Source: Lachnospiraceae bacterium (lineage in GTDB: Bacteria > Bacillota > Clostridia > Lachnospirales > Lachnospiraceae). From it: a DNA stretch of 8,756 nucleotides. The stretch is from contig VSNY01000161.1 of assembly GCA_009774535.1 (NCBI GenBank), positions 1-8,756 on the forward strand, written 5' to 3'. Made by a program: the position numbers and the translations under genes. Under the pieces are notes generated by a model. It had not been told where the DNA came from. It ran no database searches and saw only the letters and a program-made list of their open reading frames with translations. Positions within the stretch are counted from its first letter, which is position 1, and each line of letters starts with the position of its first letter. Shown here one piece after another: positions 1 through 6,194 of the stretch.

Positions 1-4
1 CCTC

Positions 5-33
5 TTGACAACTGTGTTTTTCTGAATTATAAT
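5..33 (+). promoter_or_regulatory. Consensus sigma-A promoter of the tetR gene
   Basis: TTGACA at 5-10 and TATAAT at 28-33 are separated by exactly 17 bp, a perfect match to the housekeeping promoter consensus. Transcription should start near 40, giving a leader of about 40 nt before the GTG start at 81. The next regulatory signal is a tandem repeat that begins two bases after the -10 box, so this strong promoter is probably held in check by a bound repressor (inference). Confidence 0.88.
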
Positions 34-63
34 TGAAACATCGTTATGAAACACTGTTATCAA
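33..63. promoter_or_regulatory. Tandem 13-bp repeat at the tetR start site, probable operator
   Basis: GAAACATCGTTAT at 35-47 is followed directly by GAAACACTGTTAT at 48-60, identical at 11 of 13 positions. The block is framed by TTGA (33-36) and TCAA (60-63) and contains alternating AAC and GTT triplets, so it is also partly palindromic. It covers the expected transcription start and early leader of tetR, where an autorepressor would sit. TetR is the obvious candidate, but nothing in the sequence proves which protein binds. It does not resemble the GGTTAG palindromes at 816 and 5569. Confidence 0.5.
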
Positions 64-80
64 AGAGAGAAGGTGAATCG

Positions 81-716
81 GTGGCAAAGCAGATTGAGGG
101 TGTGTATGAGAGAATACTGGAATGTGCAAAAAAGGAATTTCTCGAAAAAGGCTATACAGATGCCTCCCTGCGGACGATTGCCGCAGAAGCGGAAACAAGC
201 ACCAATTCCATTTACGTCCGCTTTAAAGATAAGGAAGGGCTGTTTGCCGCCATTGTGGAGCCGGTTTCAGAAGAATTCATGTCCCGCTGCCTGGATGTGC
301 AGGAAACATTCCATTCTTTTGACAGCGATGTCCAGCGCCGGGAGGTGGGGCAGTATTCTTCTGATGCGATGCTTGGAATGGTGGATTACATCTACGATCA
401 CTTTGACGAGTTCCGTCTTCTGCTGGATGCTTCCCATGGCACAAAGTTCCATAACTTTGTAGACAGGCTGGTATCCATGGAAGAGGAATACACATGGAAG
501 TGGCTGGAGGTAACTGGCTCCCGTCTGGAACCTATGGGCGGGCTGACCGCAGATTTTTACCACATGATGGTCACCGCCTATTTTGAGGGTATTTTTGAAG
601 TGGTACGCCATGGAATGGACAGGGAAGATGCGAAGAAATATGTTGCCATGATGGGGAAATACCATCATGGAGGATTTTTGGCAATCGTTGGGGAAGAAAC
701 GGCGGAAACAAAATAG
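81..716 (+). CDS. TetR/AcrR-family transcriptional regulator
   Basis: This is a one-component regulator of 211 aa, the usual TetR size. An N-terminal DNA-binding domain occupies roughly residues 1-60: a helix with ILECAKKEFLEKGY, then the helix-turn-helix with SLRTIAAEAETS and the typical YVRFKDKEGLF end. The all-helical C-terminal part should form the ligand pocket and dimer interface; its ligand cannot be told. GTG at 81 is chosen as start because GAGAAGG (67-73) sits 7 nt upstream. The longer frame opening with TTG at 33 overlaps the -10 box and cannot be translated from this promoter. The gene lies 136 bp upstream of two ABC half-transporter genes on the same strand and is the likely local regulator of them and of itself. 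Confidence 0.9.
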   Translation: MAKQIEGVYERILECAKKEFLEKGYTDASLRTIAAEAETSTNSIYVRFKDKEGLFAAIVEPVSEEFMSRCLDVQETFHSFDSDVQRREVGQYSSDAMLGMVDYIYDHFDEFRLLLDASHGTKFHNFVDRLVSMEEEYTWKWLEVTGSRLEPMGGLTADFYHMMVTAYFEGIFEVVRHGMDREDAKKYVAMMGKYHHGGFLAIVGEETAETK

Positions 717-719
717 TTA

Positions 720-803
720 TTAAGGCTGCCAGAACTTGCAACGGTCCTAAGCGCCAGTGACGCTTGTTTAGGACGAAGCGGATCGTAGACCAGGCAGCCT
801 TAA
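720..803 (+). other. Nested hairpin, possible structured leader RNA or attenuator
   Basis: An outer perfect 11-bp inverted repeat, TTAAGGCTGCC (720-730) with GGCAGCCTTAA (793-803), encloses an inner stem. In the inner stem GTCCTAAGCG (744-753) pairs with 761-774, using CGC and TTAGGAC around a 4-nt bulge, with the 7-nt loop CCAGTGA. The two single-stranded joints are 13 and 18 nt. The distal arm is followed by TTAAAATAAAG, not a T-run, so it is not a classical intrinsic terminator. It lies between tetR and the ABC pair and would be in the transcript if tetR and the transporters are co-transcribed. It could be a leader RNA, a processing site, or the footprint of a small palindromic element; I do not recognise a known family. 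Confidence 0.5.
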
Positions 804-815
804 AATAAAGCAATA

Positions 816-833
816 GGTTAGCGAAAACTAACT
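816..833. promoter_or_regulatory. Palindromic operator ahead of the ABC pair (GGTTAG-N6-CTAACT)
   Basis: GGTTAG (816-821) and CTAACT (828-833) form an inverted repeat with a 6-bp spacer, 20 bp ahead of the abc1 start codon. The same architecture, GGTTAG-N6-CTAACC, occurs at 5569-5586 ahead of the ECF operon. A weak -10-like TAAAAT lies at 801-806 with no convincing -35, so a local promoter is possible but unproven; otherwise transcription must come from the tetR promoter. A repressor bound here would block initiation or elongation into abc1. Confidence 0.5.
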
Positions 834-852
834 AAAATAAGGAGGAACTGAT

Positions 853-2595
853 ATGCAGAAACAAAATCCGCTGCTCCGCATATGGGGCTGGGGAAAAGAC
901 GAACATGGCCGCCTGATCGGAGCGGTCCTAAGCGCACTCATTGCTGTAGTGCTGGGGATGCTGCCCTATTTTGCGGCGGCACAGGTTATCATCGGTATGC
1001 TGGCTGGGGAAAAGGAGCTGTCCTTTTATCTGCCATGGTTAGGTCTGGGGCTGGCGGGATATGCCGCACGCACGCTTCTCTACAACATGGCATTGTCCAT
1101 GTCCCATAAGGCGACCTTTTCCATTCTGAAGAACATCCGGAAGAAGATATTGGAAAAGCTGCCGAAGCTGCCCCTTGGGACGGTCATGGATATGTCCAGC
1201 GGGAAGATGAAGCAGATCATCGTGGATCAGGTGGACGGCATGGAGACCACGCTTGCCCATCTGTTCCCGGAGCTGACTGCCAATATTGCGGGGCCGCTTT
1301 TTATCGTGGTCTGCTTGTTTGTTCTGGATTGGCGCATGGCGCTTTTGTCCATCGTGACGCTCCCGGTTGGGATGGCATTTATGATGTCGGTTATGGGGAG
1401 TTATGCGAAGAATTATGAAGGCGCAGTGAAGACTACACAGGAGATGAACGGGACTATCGTGGAATACATAGGCGGCATCGAGGTCATCAAGGCGTTTAAC
1501 CAGGGAAAGTCATCTTATGCGAAATTCGCAGACAGGGTAAAGGCAAATGCCTCCTATTACTACAATTGGATGAAAAAAAGCCAGTTCGGAGTGTCTATGG
1601 GTTATTCCATCGTGCCTGCCTCGCTGGTTACAATCCTGCCGGCGGGCTGGCTCTGGTACAGGAATGGAAGCCTGCCGGTGGAAACCTTTATCATGGTCAT
1701 CATCCTGTCCCTTGGCATTGCAGGACCGCTCATTGCCGCAATGAACTTTGTAGACACGCTTGCTACGGTCGGTACAACGGTGGCATCTGTGGATGAACTT
1801 CTTTCCGCAGAGGAACAGCATCATGGTGACAAGGAGGTCCGTATCAAGGGTAAGGATATTGAATTATCCCATGTTTCTTTCGGCTACCATGAAGATAAGA
1901 ATATCCTGCGTGATGTGAGTCTTTCCATCCCCGCAGGGAGAATGACAGCGCTGGTGGGGCCTTCCGGTTCCGGCAAATCCACCATTGCAAAACTCATCGC
2001 CGGTTTTTGGGATGTAAAGGACGGGACGGTTTCCATGGGCGGCGTGGATGAAAAGAAGATCCCGCTGGAACAGCTCTATGACCAGGTGGCATTTGTATCC
2101 CAGGATAATTATCTGTTTGACGAGAGCGTCCGGGAAAATATCCGCATGGGCAGGCTGTCCGCATCAGATAAGGAAGTGGAAGCGGCTGCCAAAGCTGCGG
2201 GGTGCGATGCCTTTATCCGCTCCCTGGAAAAAGGATATGAAACAAATGTTGGCGGAGGCGGCGCACACCTTTCGGGCGGTGAACGTCAGAGGATTGCCAT
2301 AGCGAGGGCAATGCTAAAGGATGCGTCCATCGTGATACTGGATGAGGCCACCGCGTATATTGACCCTGAAAATGAGGCAGTCATCCAGAAAGCGATTGCA
2401 AAGCTGGTACGGGGTAAAACGGTGATCGTGATTGCCCACAGGCTTTCAACCATTAAGGATGCAGATAAAATTGTTGTAGTAAAGGACGGCAGAATAGAAG
2501 CGGCCGGAAAACATGAGGAATTAAGAAAGACCTGCCCTCTCTATGAATCCATGTGGCAGGCGCATATCGGTGCAAAGGACGGTGATGTGGCATGA
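853..2595 (+). CDS. ABC half-transporter, YbtP/IrtA-like (permease-ATPase fusion)
   Basis: This 580-aa membrane protein joins an N-terminal six-helix ABC transmembrane domain (about residues 1-310) to an ATPase domain (about 335-575). The ATPase carries every key motif: Walker A GPSGSGKST at 369-377, Q-loop Q417, signature LSGGE at 473-477, Walker B with D497 and catalytic E498, and H529. The DEATAYIDPENE stretch and overall type recall the exporter-fold half-transporters YbtP/YbtQ and IrtA/IrtB, which import ferric siderophores; drug export is the main alternative. No siderophore-interacting (SIP) domain is present, unlike IrtA. GGAGG at 841-845 lies 7 nt ahead of the ATG. The stop overlaps the next start as ATGA, so the two products very likely form a heterodimer. 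Its N-terminus closely resembles the partial protein starting at 8450. Confidence 0.88.
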   Translation: MQKQNPLLRIWGWGKDEHGRLIGAVLSALIAVVLGMLPYFAAAQVIIGMLAGEKELSFYLPWLGLGLAGYAARTLLYNMALSMSHKATFSILKNIRKKILEKLPKLPLGTVMDMSSGKMKQIIVDQVDGMETTLAHLFPELTANIAGPLFIVVCLFVLDWRMALLSIVTLPVGMAFMMSVMGSYAKNYEGAVKTTQEMNGTIVEYIGGIEVIKAFNQGKSSYAKFADRVKANASYYYNWMKKSQFGVSMGYSIVPASLVTILPAGWLWYRNGSLPVETFIMVIILSLGIAGPLIAAMNFVDTLATVGTTVASVDELLSAEEQHHGDKEVRIKGKDIELSHVSFGYHEDKNILRDVSLSIPAGRMTALVGPSGSGKSTIAKLIAGFWDVKDGTVSMGGVDEKKIPLEQLYDQVAFVSQDNYLFDESVRENIRMGRLSASDKEVEAAAKAAGCDAFIRSLEKGYETNVGGGGAHLSGGERQRIAIARAMLKDASIVILDEATAYIDPENEAVIQKAIAKLVRGKTVIVIAHRLSTIKDADKIVVVKDGRIEAAGKHEELRKTCPLYESMWQAHIGAKDGDVA

Positions 2596-4331
2596 TAGAA
2601 GCATTCAGAAAAATATGGCGGTTTGCCGGCGTGGAGCGGGCAAACATCAATAAATCCGTAGTGGTAAAATTTTTAAATGCAGTGTTCCATATGCTGGAGG
2701 TCAGCGCCATCTATTTTGTAATCGTGGCTCTGACGCAGGGAAACACAGGAAATGATGCGGCTTGGACGGCATTGGCATTTATGGCAGTCAGCATTATCGG
2801 CAATGCGGTGACGACTGCTTTTTCCAAGAATCAGCAGACACACGCAGGGTATTTCATGGCGGCAAATGAGAGGATTAAAATCGGCAATCTCTTAAAAGGC
2901 GTGCCAATGGGATTCTTCAACGAGAACAGCCTTGGCGAAGTGACTGGCGTATGCACCACGGTGCTTGGGAATATTGAGATGCTGGTCCCTATGGTGTTGG
3001 TGGATATCATGGGCGGCCTGATCGGGACGGTTGTCTTTACAGCGATGATCCTGATATTCGAATGGCGCGTGGGGCTGGTCGTTGCAGCAGGCATTTTCGT
3101 ATATTTCTTAATTGTCTCGTCCATGGAGAAAAAGTCCGCGGCTATCGCGCCGAATGCACAGAAGTCGCAGACGGCACTCACCTCTGCAGTCTTGGAATAT
3201 GTGCAGGGCATGGGCATCGTCAAGTCCTTTAATTTAAGCGGCAGGGGCGATAAGAGGGCGCAGGATGCCTTGGAGTATAACAGGAAGAGCAACCTTGATA
3301 TGGAAAAGCTGATGACGCCGTATACAATCTTCCAGGAACTGGTTCTTCAGATTGCGGGGATTGCCATGATGTTCGTATCGGTTTTCTGCTGGGCGAATGG
3401 CACGATGCCTGTCGCCAATGCGCTGATGTGCATTGTGATGTCTTTCCTTGTGTTCGGGCAGATTAAATTGTTCGGCATGGGAATGTCCATGCTGCGCCTT
3501 GCCTCGGCAAGCATTGACCGTACCCTGCAGACAGAGGAAATGGAGCAGATGGATGAAAAGGGCAGGGCATTTTCTCCGAAAGGACATGGGATTGAATTTA
3601 AAAATGTGCATTTCTCTTATGAGAACAAGGAGATACTCCACGGCATTGATGTGATGCTGCCTGACAGGACGACCACAGCAGTCATCGGGCCTTCCGGCTC
3701 CGGCAAGACTACCCTCTGCAACCTGATTGCGCGCTTTTGGGATGTGGACAGCGGCAGCGTAAAGATCGGCGGGAAGGATGTGCGGGAATATACCCTGGAG
3801 TCCCTGATGGAGCAGATCAGCATGGTGTTTCAGAATGTATATTTATTTGCGGACACGATTGAGAACAACATTAAGTTTGGTCGTCCGCAGGCGACCCATA
3901 CAGAAGTGGTGGAGGCGGCAAGGAAAGCCTGCTGTGCAGATTTCATTGAAGCTCTCCCGGACGGGTATGATACAGTGATTGGGGAAGGCGGTGCATCCCT
4001 TTCCGGCGGGGAGAAGCAACGGATTTCCATCGCAAGGGCGATGCTGAGGGACGCTCCCATTGTTATCCTTGACGAGGCGACCGCCAATGTGGATCCGGAG
4101 AACGAGGACCGGCTGCAGAAGGCGATTGAGGAACTGACCAGGGATAAGACTATCATCATGATCGCACACAGGCTGAAGACCGTGCGGAACGCAGACCAGA
4201 TACTTGTGGTGGATGAAGGGCGTATTGTCCAGAAAGGAAAACATGAGGAGCTGATCGGGCAGGAAGGCATCTATGCGGATTTCGTACTTGGAAGGAAAGA
4301 GGCTATCGGCTGGAAGCTACAGGCACAATAG
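2592..4331 (+). CDS. ABC half-transporter, YbtQ/IrtB-like (permease-ATPase fusion)
   Basis: This 579-aa protein is the partner of the preceding half-transporter, translationally coupled to it through an ATGA overlap. A transmembrane domain fills about residues 1-310. The ATPase follows with Walker A GPSGSGKTT at 366-374, Q-loop Q414, signature LSGGE at 470-474, Walker B with D494 and catalytic E495, and H526. Both ATP sites of the presumed heterodimer therefore look competent. The run DEATANVDPENE and the segment AHRLKTVRNADQILVVDEG recall YbtQ/IrtB-like proteins linked to siderophore uptake (family knowledge). The substrate cannot be read from sequence, and multidrug or peptide export remains possible because the fold is the exporter type. 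The gene is GC-rich compared with everything after about 4430. Confidence 0.87.
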   Translation: MIEAFRKIWRFAGVERANINKSVVVKFLNAVFHMLEVSAIYFVIVALTQGNTGNDAAWTALAFMAVSIIGNAVTTAFSKNQQTHAGYFMAANERIKIGNLLKGVPMGFFNENSLGEVTGVCTTVLGNIEMLVPMVLVDIMGGLIGTVVFTAMILIFEWRVGLVVAAGIFVYFLIVSSMEKKSAAIAPNAQKSQTALTSAVLEYVQGMGIVKSFNLSGRGDKRAQDALEYNRKSNLDMEKLMTPYTIFQELVLQIAGIAMMFVSVFCWANGTMPVANALMCIVMSFLVFGQIKLFGMGMSMLRLASASIDRTLQTEEMEQMDEKGRAFSPKGHGIEFKNVHFSYENKEILHGIDVMLPDRTTTAVIGPSGSGKTTLCNLIARFWDVDSGSVKIGGKDVREYTLESLMEQISMVFQNVYLFADTIENNIKFGRPQATHTEVVEAARKACCADFIEALPDGYDTVIGEGGASLSGGEKQRISIARAMLRDAPIVILDEATANVDPENEDRLQKAIEELTRDKTIIMIAHRLKTVRNADQILVVDEGRIVQKGKHEELIGQEGIYADFVLGRKEAIGWKLQAQ

Positions 4332-4356
4332 AAAGAACCAGGCAGCCGTTTCCGAA

Positions 4357-4452
4357 ATGATAACATCAGTGAAGCAGGCGGTATGGGAAAATAATCTGGC
4401 AAGGGCGGGAGCTTTTTACAGTTCCCGCACTTGTCGTTTATATCTGTTCTAA
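4357..4452 (+). pseudogene. Possible 5' remnant of a GNAT acetyltransferase gene
   Basis: A 31-codon open frame begins 25 bp after abc2. Its residues 5-21, VKQAVWENNLARAGAFY, remind me of the opening of GNAT N-acetyltransferases from gut Clostridia; this is recalled, not searched. After that the frame loses any resemblance, enters the 3' end of the convergent araC gene and stops at 4450-4452. There is no clear ribosome binding site. If real, it is the stump of a third gene of the upstream operon, cut off where the AraC/ECF region joins. A chance short frame is the alternative. Confidence 0.22.
4401..4432. terminator. Convergent hairpin between abc2 and araC, weak bidirectional terminator
   Basis: AAG-GCGGGAGC on the left pairs with GTTCCCGC-CTT on the right, with one mismatch (G4404 against A4429) and a loop of about 8 nt (TTTTTACA). 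It lies between the two convergent transcription units, 6 bp beyond the araC stop. Neither side is followed by a solid T-run: the plus side reads GTCGTTTA and the minus side has only TTATTTT further out. Termination is therefore plausible from position but weak by sequence. Confidence 0.4.
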
Positions 4453-5418
4453 TTTTTTCGCTCTCCGGTATTCCAAAGGGTTTTTATGGAACCGCTGCCG
4501 GAACACTTCTGCAAACTTTCCCTGTTTTGTATATCCTATTTGAGAGGCAATTTCTGAAATAGGCAGCTTGGTTTCTGTTAATAACTTTTCGGCGGTACTC
4601 ATGCGTAAATCCCGCAAATAATCAGAAACATTCTTCCCGTATACGCCACGAAAGTAGTTTTTCAGGCTTGTTTCGCTAACTCCAAATTGAATGGCAATCT
4701 GTTTTATTGGAATATGCTGCTTTAGATCAGCCGTCAGTATTCTCTCCGCTTTTTTTGCAATTCCAACCTGAACATTTGTATAAAATGTGCAGGATTTTTC
4801 ATGGCACGCATTTTTTTCATCAAGCAGAAAGTGCAGCAATTCGATAATGTGTAATTTCATATAAAACGGGGAAGGTGTTTCATATGCCTGCCATAATTTC
4901 TCCAGAACTAAACGAATCTCGTCACCTGCTTCCGCAATATAGGTTTCTTTTTTCTCAAAGTAGATATCCTGCAGACGAGAAATTTCCAAAGCAAAAATTT
5001 CTGCTATATCCTGGTTAGCTTTACCAAAAAAGTCCGGATCGAAATATAAGGTGATTCCATGATAATATTTTGTTGGGAAATAGGATTCACTCTGGGAAGT
5101 CTGTCTGCTGATGCAGAAGTCGTTTTCTTTAAGATAGATATAGGAATGGTCGTCTAAAAGCATTTCAATCCTGCCGCCGATACAGTAATTAAATTGCATG
5201 GGATGGAAAATTGCATTTTCTGCAAGTTCTCCTGGTAAAGACCGGGCATGAATATCAAAATAAATTAAGTGGAGATATGGCAGGACAGTATAGATACTCG
5301 TTTTGCTGATTCCTTCCGAAGAATCCATAGTCAGCTTGATGCTGTTAGGTCCTTTTTCAATCTGTGTATTGGAAGCAGCCAGATAGTTTTCTAACATTTG
5401 ATCCAACATTTTTTCCAT
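4438..5418 (-). CDS. AraC-family transcriptional regulator (PchR/YbtA-like)
   Basis: A 326-aa regulator. The C-terminal hundred residues form the AraC DNA-binding domain with two helix-turn-helices: IKQIAIQFGVSETSLKNYF and later ISEIASQIGYTKQGKFAEVF, closing with RFHKNPLEYRR. The N-terminal sensor part contains FNYCIGGRIEM and LKENDFCIS, a pattern I associate with PchR/YbtA-type regulators that sense metal-siderophore complexes (family knowledge, ligand not shown here). The ATG at 5418 has GAGGCGG 5 nt upstream; Met4 and Met8 are less likely starts. It is transcribed divergently from the ECF operon, the classic layout for a local activator. Its codons are AT-richer than those of the ABC pair next door. 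Confidence 0.88.
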   Translation of the reverse strand: MEKMLDQMLENYLAASNTQIEKGPNSIKLTMDSSEGISKTSIYTVLPYLHLIYFDIHARSLPGELAENAIFHPMQFNYCIGGRIEMLLDDHSYIYLKENDFCISRQTSQSESYFPTKYYHGITLYFDPDFFGKANQDIAEIFALEISRLQDIYFEKKETYIAEAGDEIRLVLEKLWQAYETPSPFYMKLHIIELLHFLLDEKNACHEKSCTFYTNVQVGIAKKAERILTADLKQHIPIKQIAIQFGVSETSLKNYFRGVYGKNVSDYLRDLRMSTAEKLLTETKLPISEIASQIGYTKQGKFAEVFRQRFHKNPLEYRRAKKLEQI

Positions 5419-5458
5419 ATATACCGCCTCTTTCCTGCTGGATTATTCTGCAAATATA

Positions 5459-5487
5459 ATTATAGTGTTATTCAGCGTATTTGTCAA
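5459..5487 (-). promoter_or_regulatory. Consensus sigma-A promoter of the araC gene
   Basis: On the minus strand TTGACA (5487-5482) and TATAAT (5464-5459) are separated by exactly 17 bp, again a perfect consensus. Transcription should start near 5452, leaving a leader of about 34 nt. The -35 box overlaps one of two AAATTGA repeats on the plus strand, so a protein binding those repeats could repress araC while acting on the ECF operon. Confidence 0.87.
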
Positions 5488-5521
5488 ATTGAAAACTCGT
5501 TGCTATTTGTAGCTAAATTGA
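5486..5521. promoter_or_regulatory. Direct AAATTGA repeats, candidate AraC activator sites
   Basis: AAATTGA occurs at 5486-5492 and 5515-5521, 29 bp apart start to start. GCTA-TTTG-TAGC, a small inverted repeat, lies between them at 5502-5513. The second copy ends 35 bp before the extended -10 of the ECF operon, and the first overlaps the araC -35. AraC-type proteins usually bind direct repeats upstream of the -35 region, so the position fits, but the repeats are short and could be chance. Confidence 0.28.
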
Positions 5522-5553
5522 TGAAACGGGGATAGAAATACAGAAGGAAATTA

Positions 5554-5562
5554 TGCTATACT
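5554..5562 (+). promoter_or_regulatory. Extended -10 promoter of the ECF operon
   Basis: TGC-TATACT at 5554-5562 is a good extended -10 element. No -35 box is visible at the proper distance (5534-5539 reads AGAAAT), which is typical of promoters that need an activator; the divergent AraC protein is the natural candidate. The expected transcription start, about 5569, falls on the first base of the palindromic operator. Confidence 0.6.
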
Positions 5563-5568
5563 ATTCGA

Positions 5569-5586
5569 GGTTAGCTGCATCTAACC
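5569..5586. promoter_or_regulatory. Palindromic operator ahead of the ECF operon (GGTTAG-N6-CTAACC)
   Basis: GGTTAG (5569-5574) and CTAACC (5581-5586) flank the 6-bp spacer CTGCAT, giving an 18-bp palindrome with 8 of 9 half-site positions matching. It sits exactly on the predicted transcription start, a standard repressor position. Its close relative at 816-833 precedes the ABC pair, so the two operons probably share a repressor. The half-sites look like those of DtxR/IdeR iron boxes, but those are only 1 bp apart in the corynebacterial consensus. Confidence 0.6.
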
Positions 5587-5612
5587 AATAAAACAAAATA
5601 GGAGGACTCAAA

Positions 5613-6194
5613 ATGAGTAATAAATTGCAGGGAAAAGATTTTATCAATATCGGTATTTTTACGGTTATCTACTTCGTAGTAACCTCTGCTGTCGCAATGT
5701 TGGGGGTTATCCCGGTTTTTATCCCACTGCTATGTGTTTTTGTGCCGTTGGTTGGCGGTATTCCCATGATGCTCTATTTTTCCAAAATCAGAAAGTTTGG
5801 GATGCTGACAATTACGGGGGTATTGGATGGGGTTTTGCTGCTCTTTACAGGCATGGGCTATTGGTGCATTCTGACAGGTCTTGTGTTTGGATTGATTGCT
5901 GATTTTATGCTGAAAAGCTCCGGCTATAAGAAAGTAAAAATGGAAATCATAGCACATGGTGTGTTCTCCATTTCCGTAGTCGGCGCTTTTCTGCCTATCA
6001 TTTTGACCAGAAACAGCTATTACGAAACGTTGCTGGCTTATGGGAGACAGGAATATGCAGATGCCCTGATGAATTGTATGCCGGACTGGATTCTTCCATT
6101 TCTGTTAATCGGGGCCTTTGTTGCTGGCATTGTTGGCGGATTGATTGGACGTAAGATTTTCAAAAAACACTTTGAACGGGCAGGGATTGTGTAA
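5613..6194 (+). CDS. ECF transporter S component, Trep_Strep/MptD type
   Basis: A 193-aa, very hydrophobic integral membrane protein with about five or six membrane segments, no ATPase and no signal peptide. Features include a first helix around IGIFTVIYFVVTSAVAMLG, the loop FVPLVGGIPMMLYFSKI, then GVLDGVLLLFTGMGYW and a C-terminal helix ending in basic residues. This matches the Trep_Strep family of substrate-binding (S) components, annotated elsewhere as MptD family, whose substrate is not established; association with metallophore loci suggests a metal-chelate or precursor. AGGAGG at 5600-5605 is 7 nt ahead of the ATG. It is the first gene of the operon and its stop overlaps the ecfT start by one base (TAATG). 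Confidence 0.85.
   Translation: MSNKLQGKDFINIGIFTVIYFVVTSAVAMLGVIPVFIPLLCVFVPLVGGIPMMLYFSKIRKFGMLTITGVLDGVLLLFTGMGYWCILTGLVFGLIADFMLKSSGYKKVKMEIIAHGVFSISVVGAFLPIILTRNSYYETLLAYGRQEYADALMNCMPDWILPFLLIGAFVAGIVGGLIGRKIFKKHFERAGIV

Noticed and set aside
33..80. Longer tetR frame starting with TTG at 33
   Set aside because: The codon overlaps the -10 box, so it would lie upstream of the transcript start; GTG at 81 has a proper ribosome binding site.
720..803. Intrinsic terminator of tetR
   Set aside because: The outer stem is GC-rich, but the enclosed region is 62 nt and the downstream bases are TTAAAATAAAG rather than a T-run.
740..830. Similarity of AACGGTCCTAAG and GGTTAGCGAAA to the conserved 23S rRNA segment that holds the I-CeuI site
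   Set aside because: Only two short pieces match, they are about 65 bp apart instead of contiguous, and no other rRNA sequence surrounds them; judged a coincidence.
816..833. Calling the GGTTAG palindromes true DtxR/IdeR boxes
   Set aside because: The half-sites fit but the spacer is 6 bp instead of 1 bp, and no DtxR-family gene is in the window; kept as an unassigned operator.
3830..4270. Long antisense frames opposite the ABC genes
   Set aside because: They lie entirely within strongly supported coding regions, lack ribosome binding sites and show no domain motifs; they are shadows of the biased codon use.
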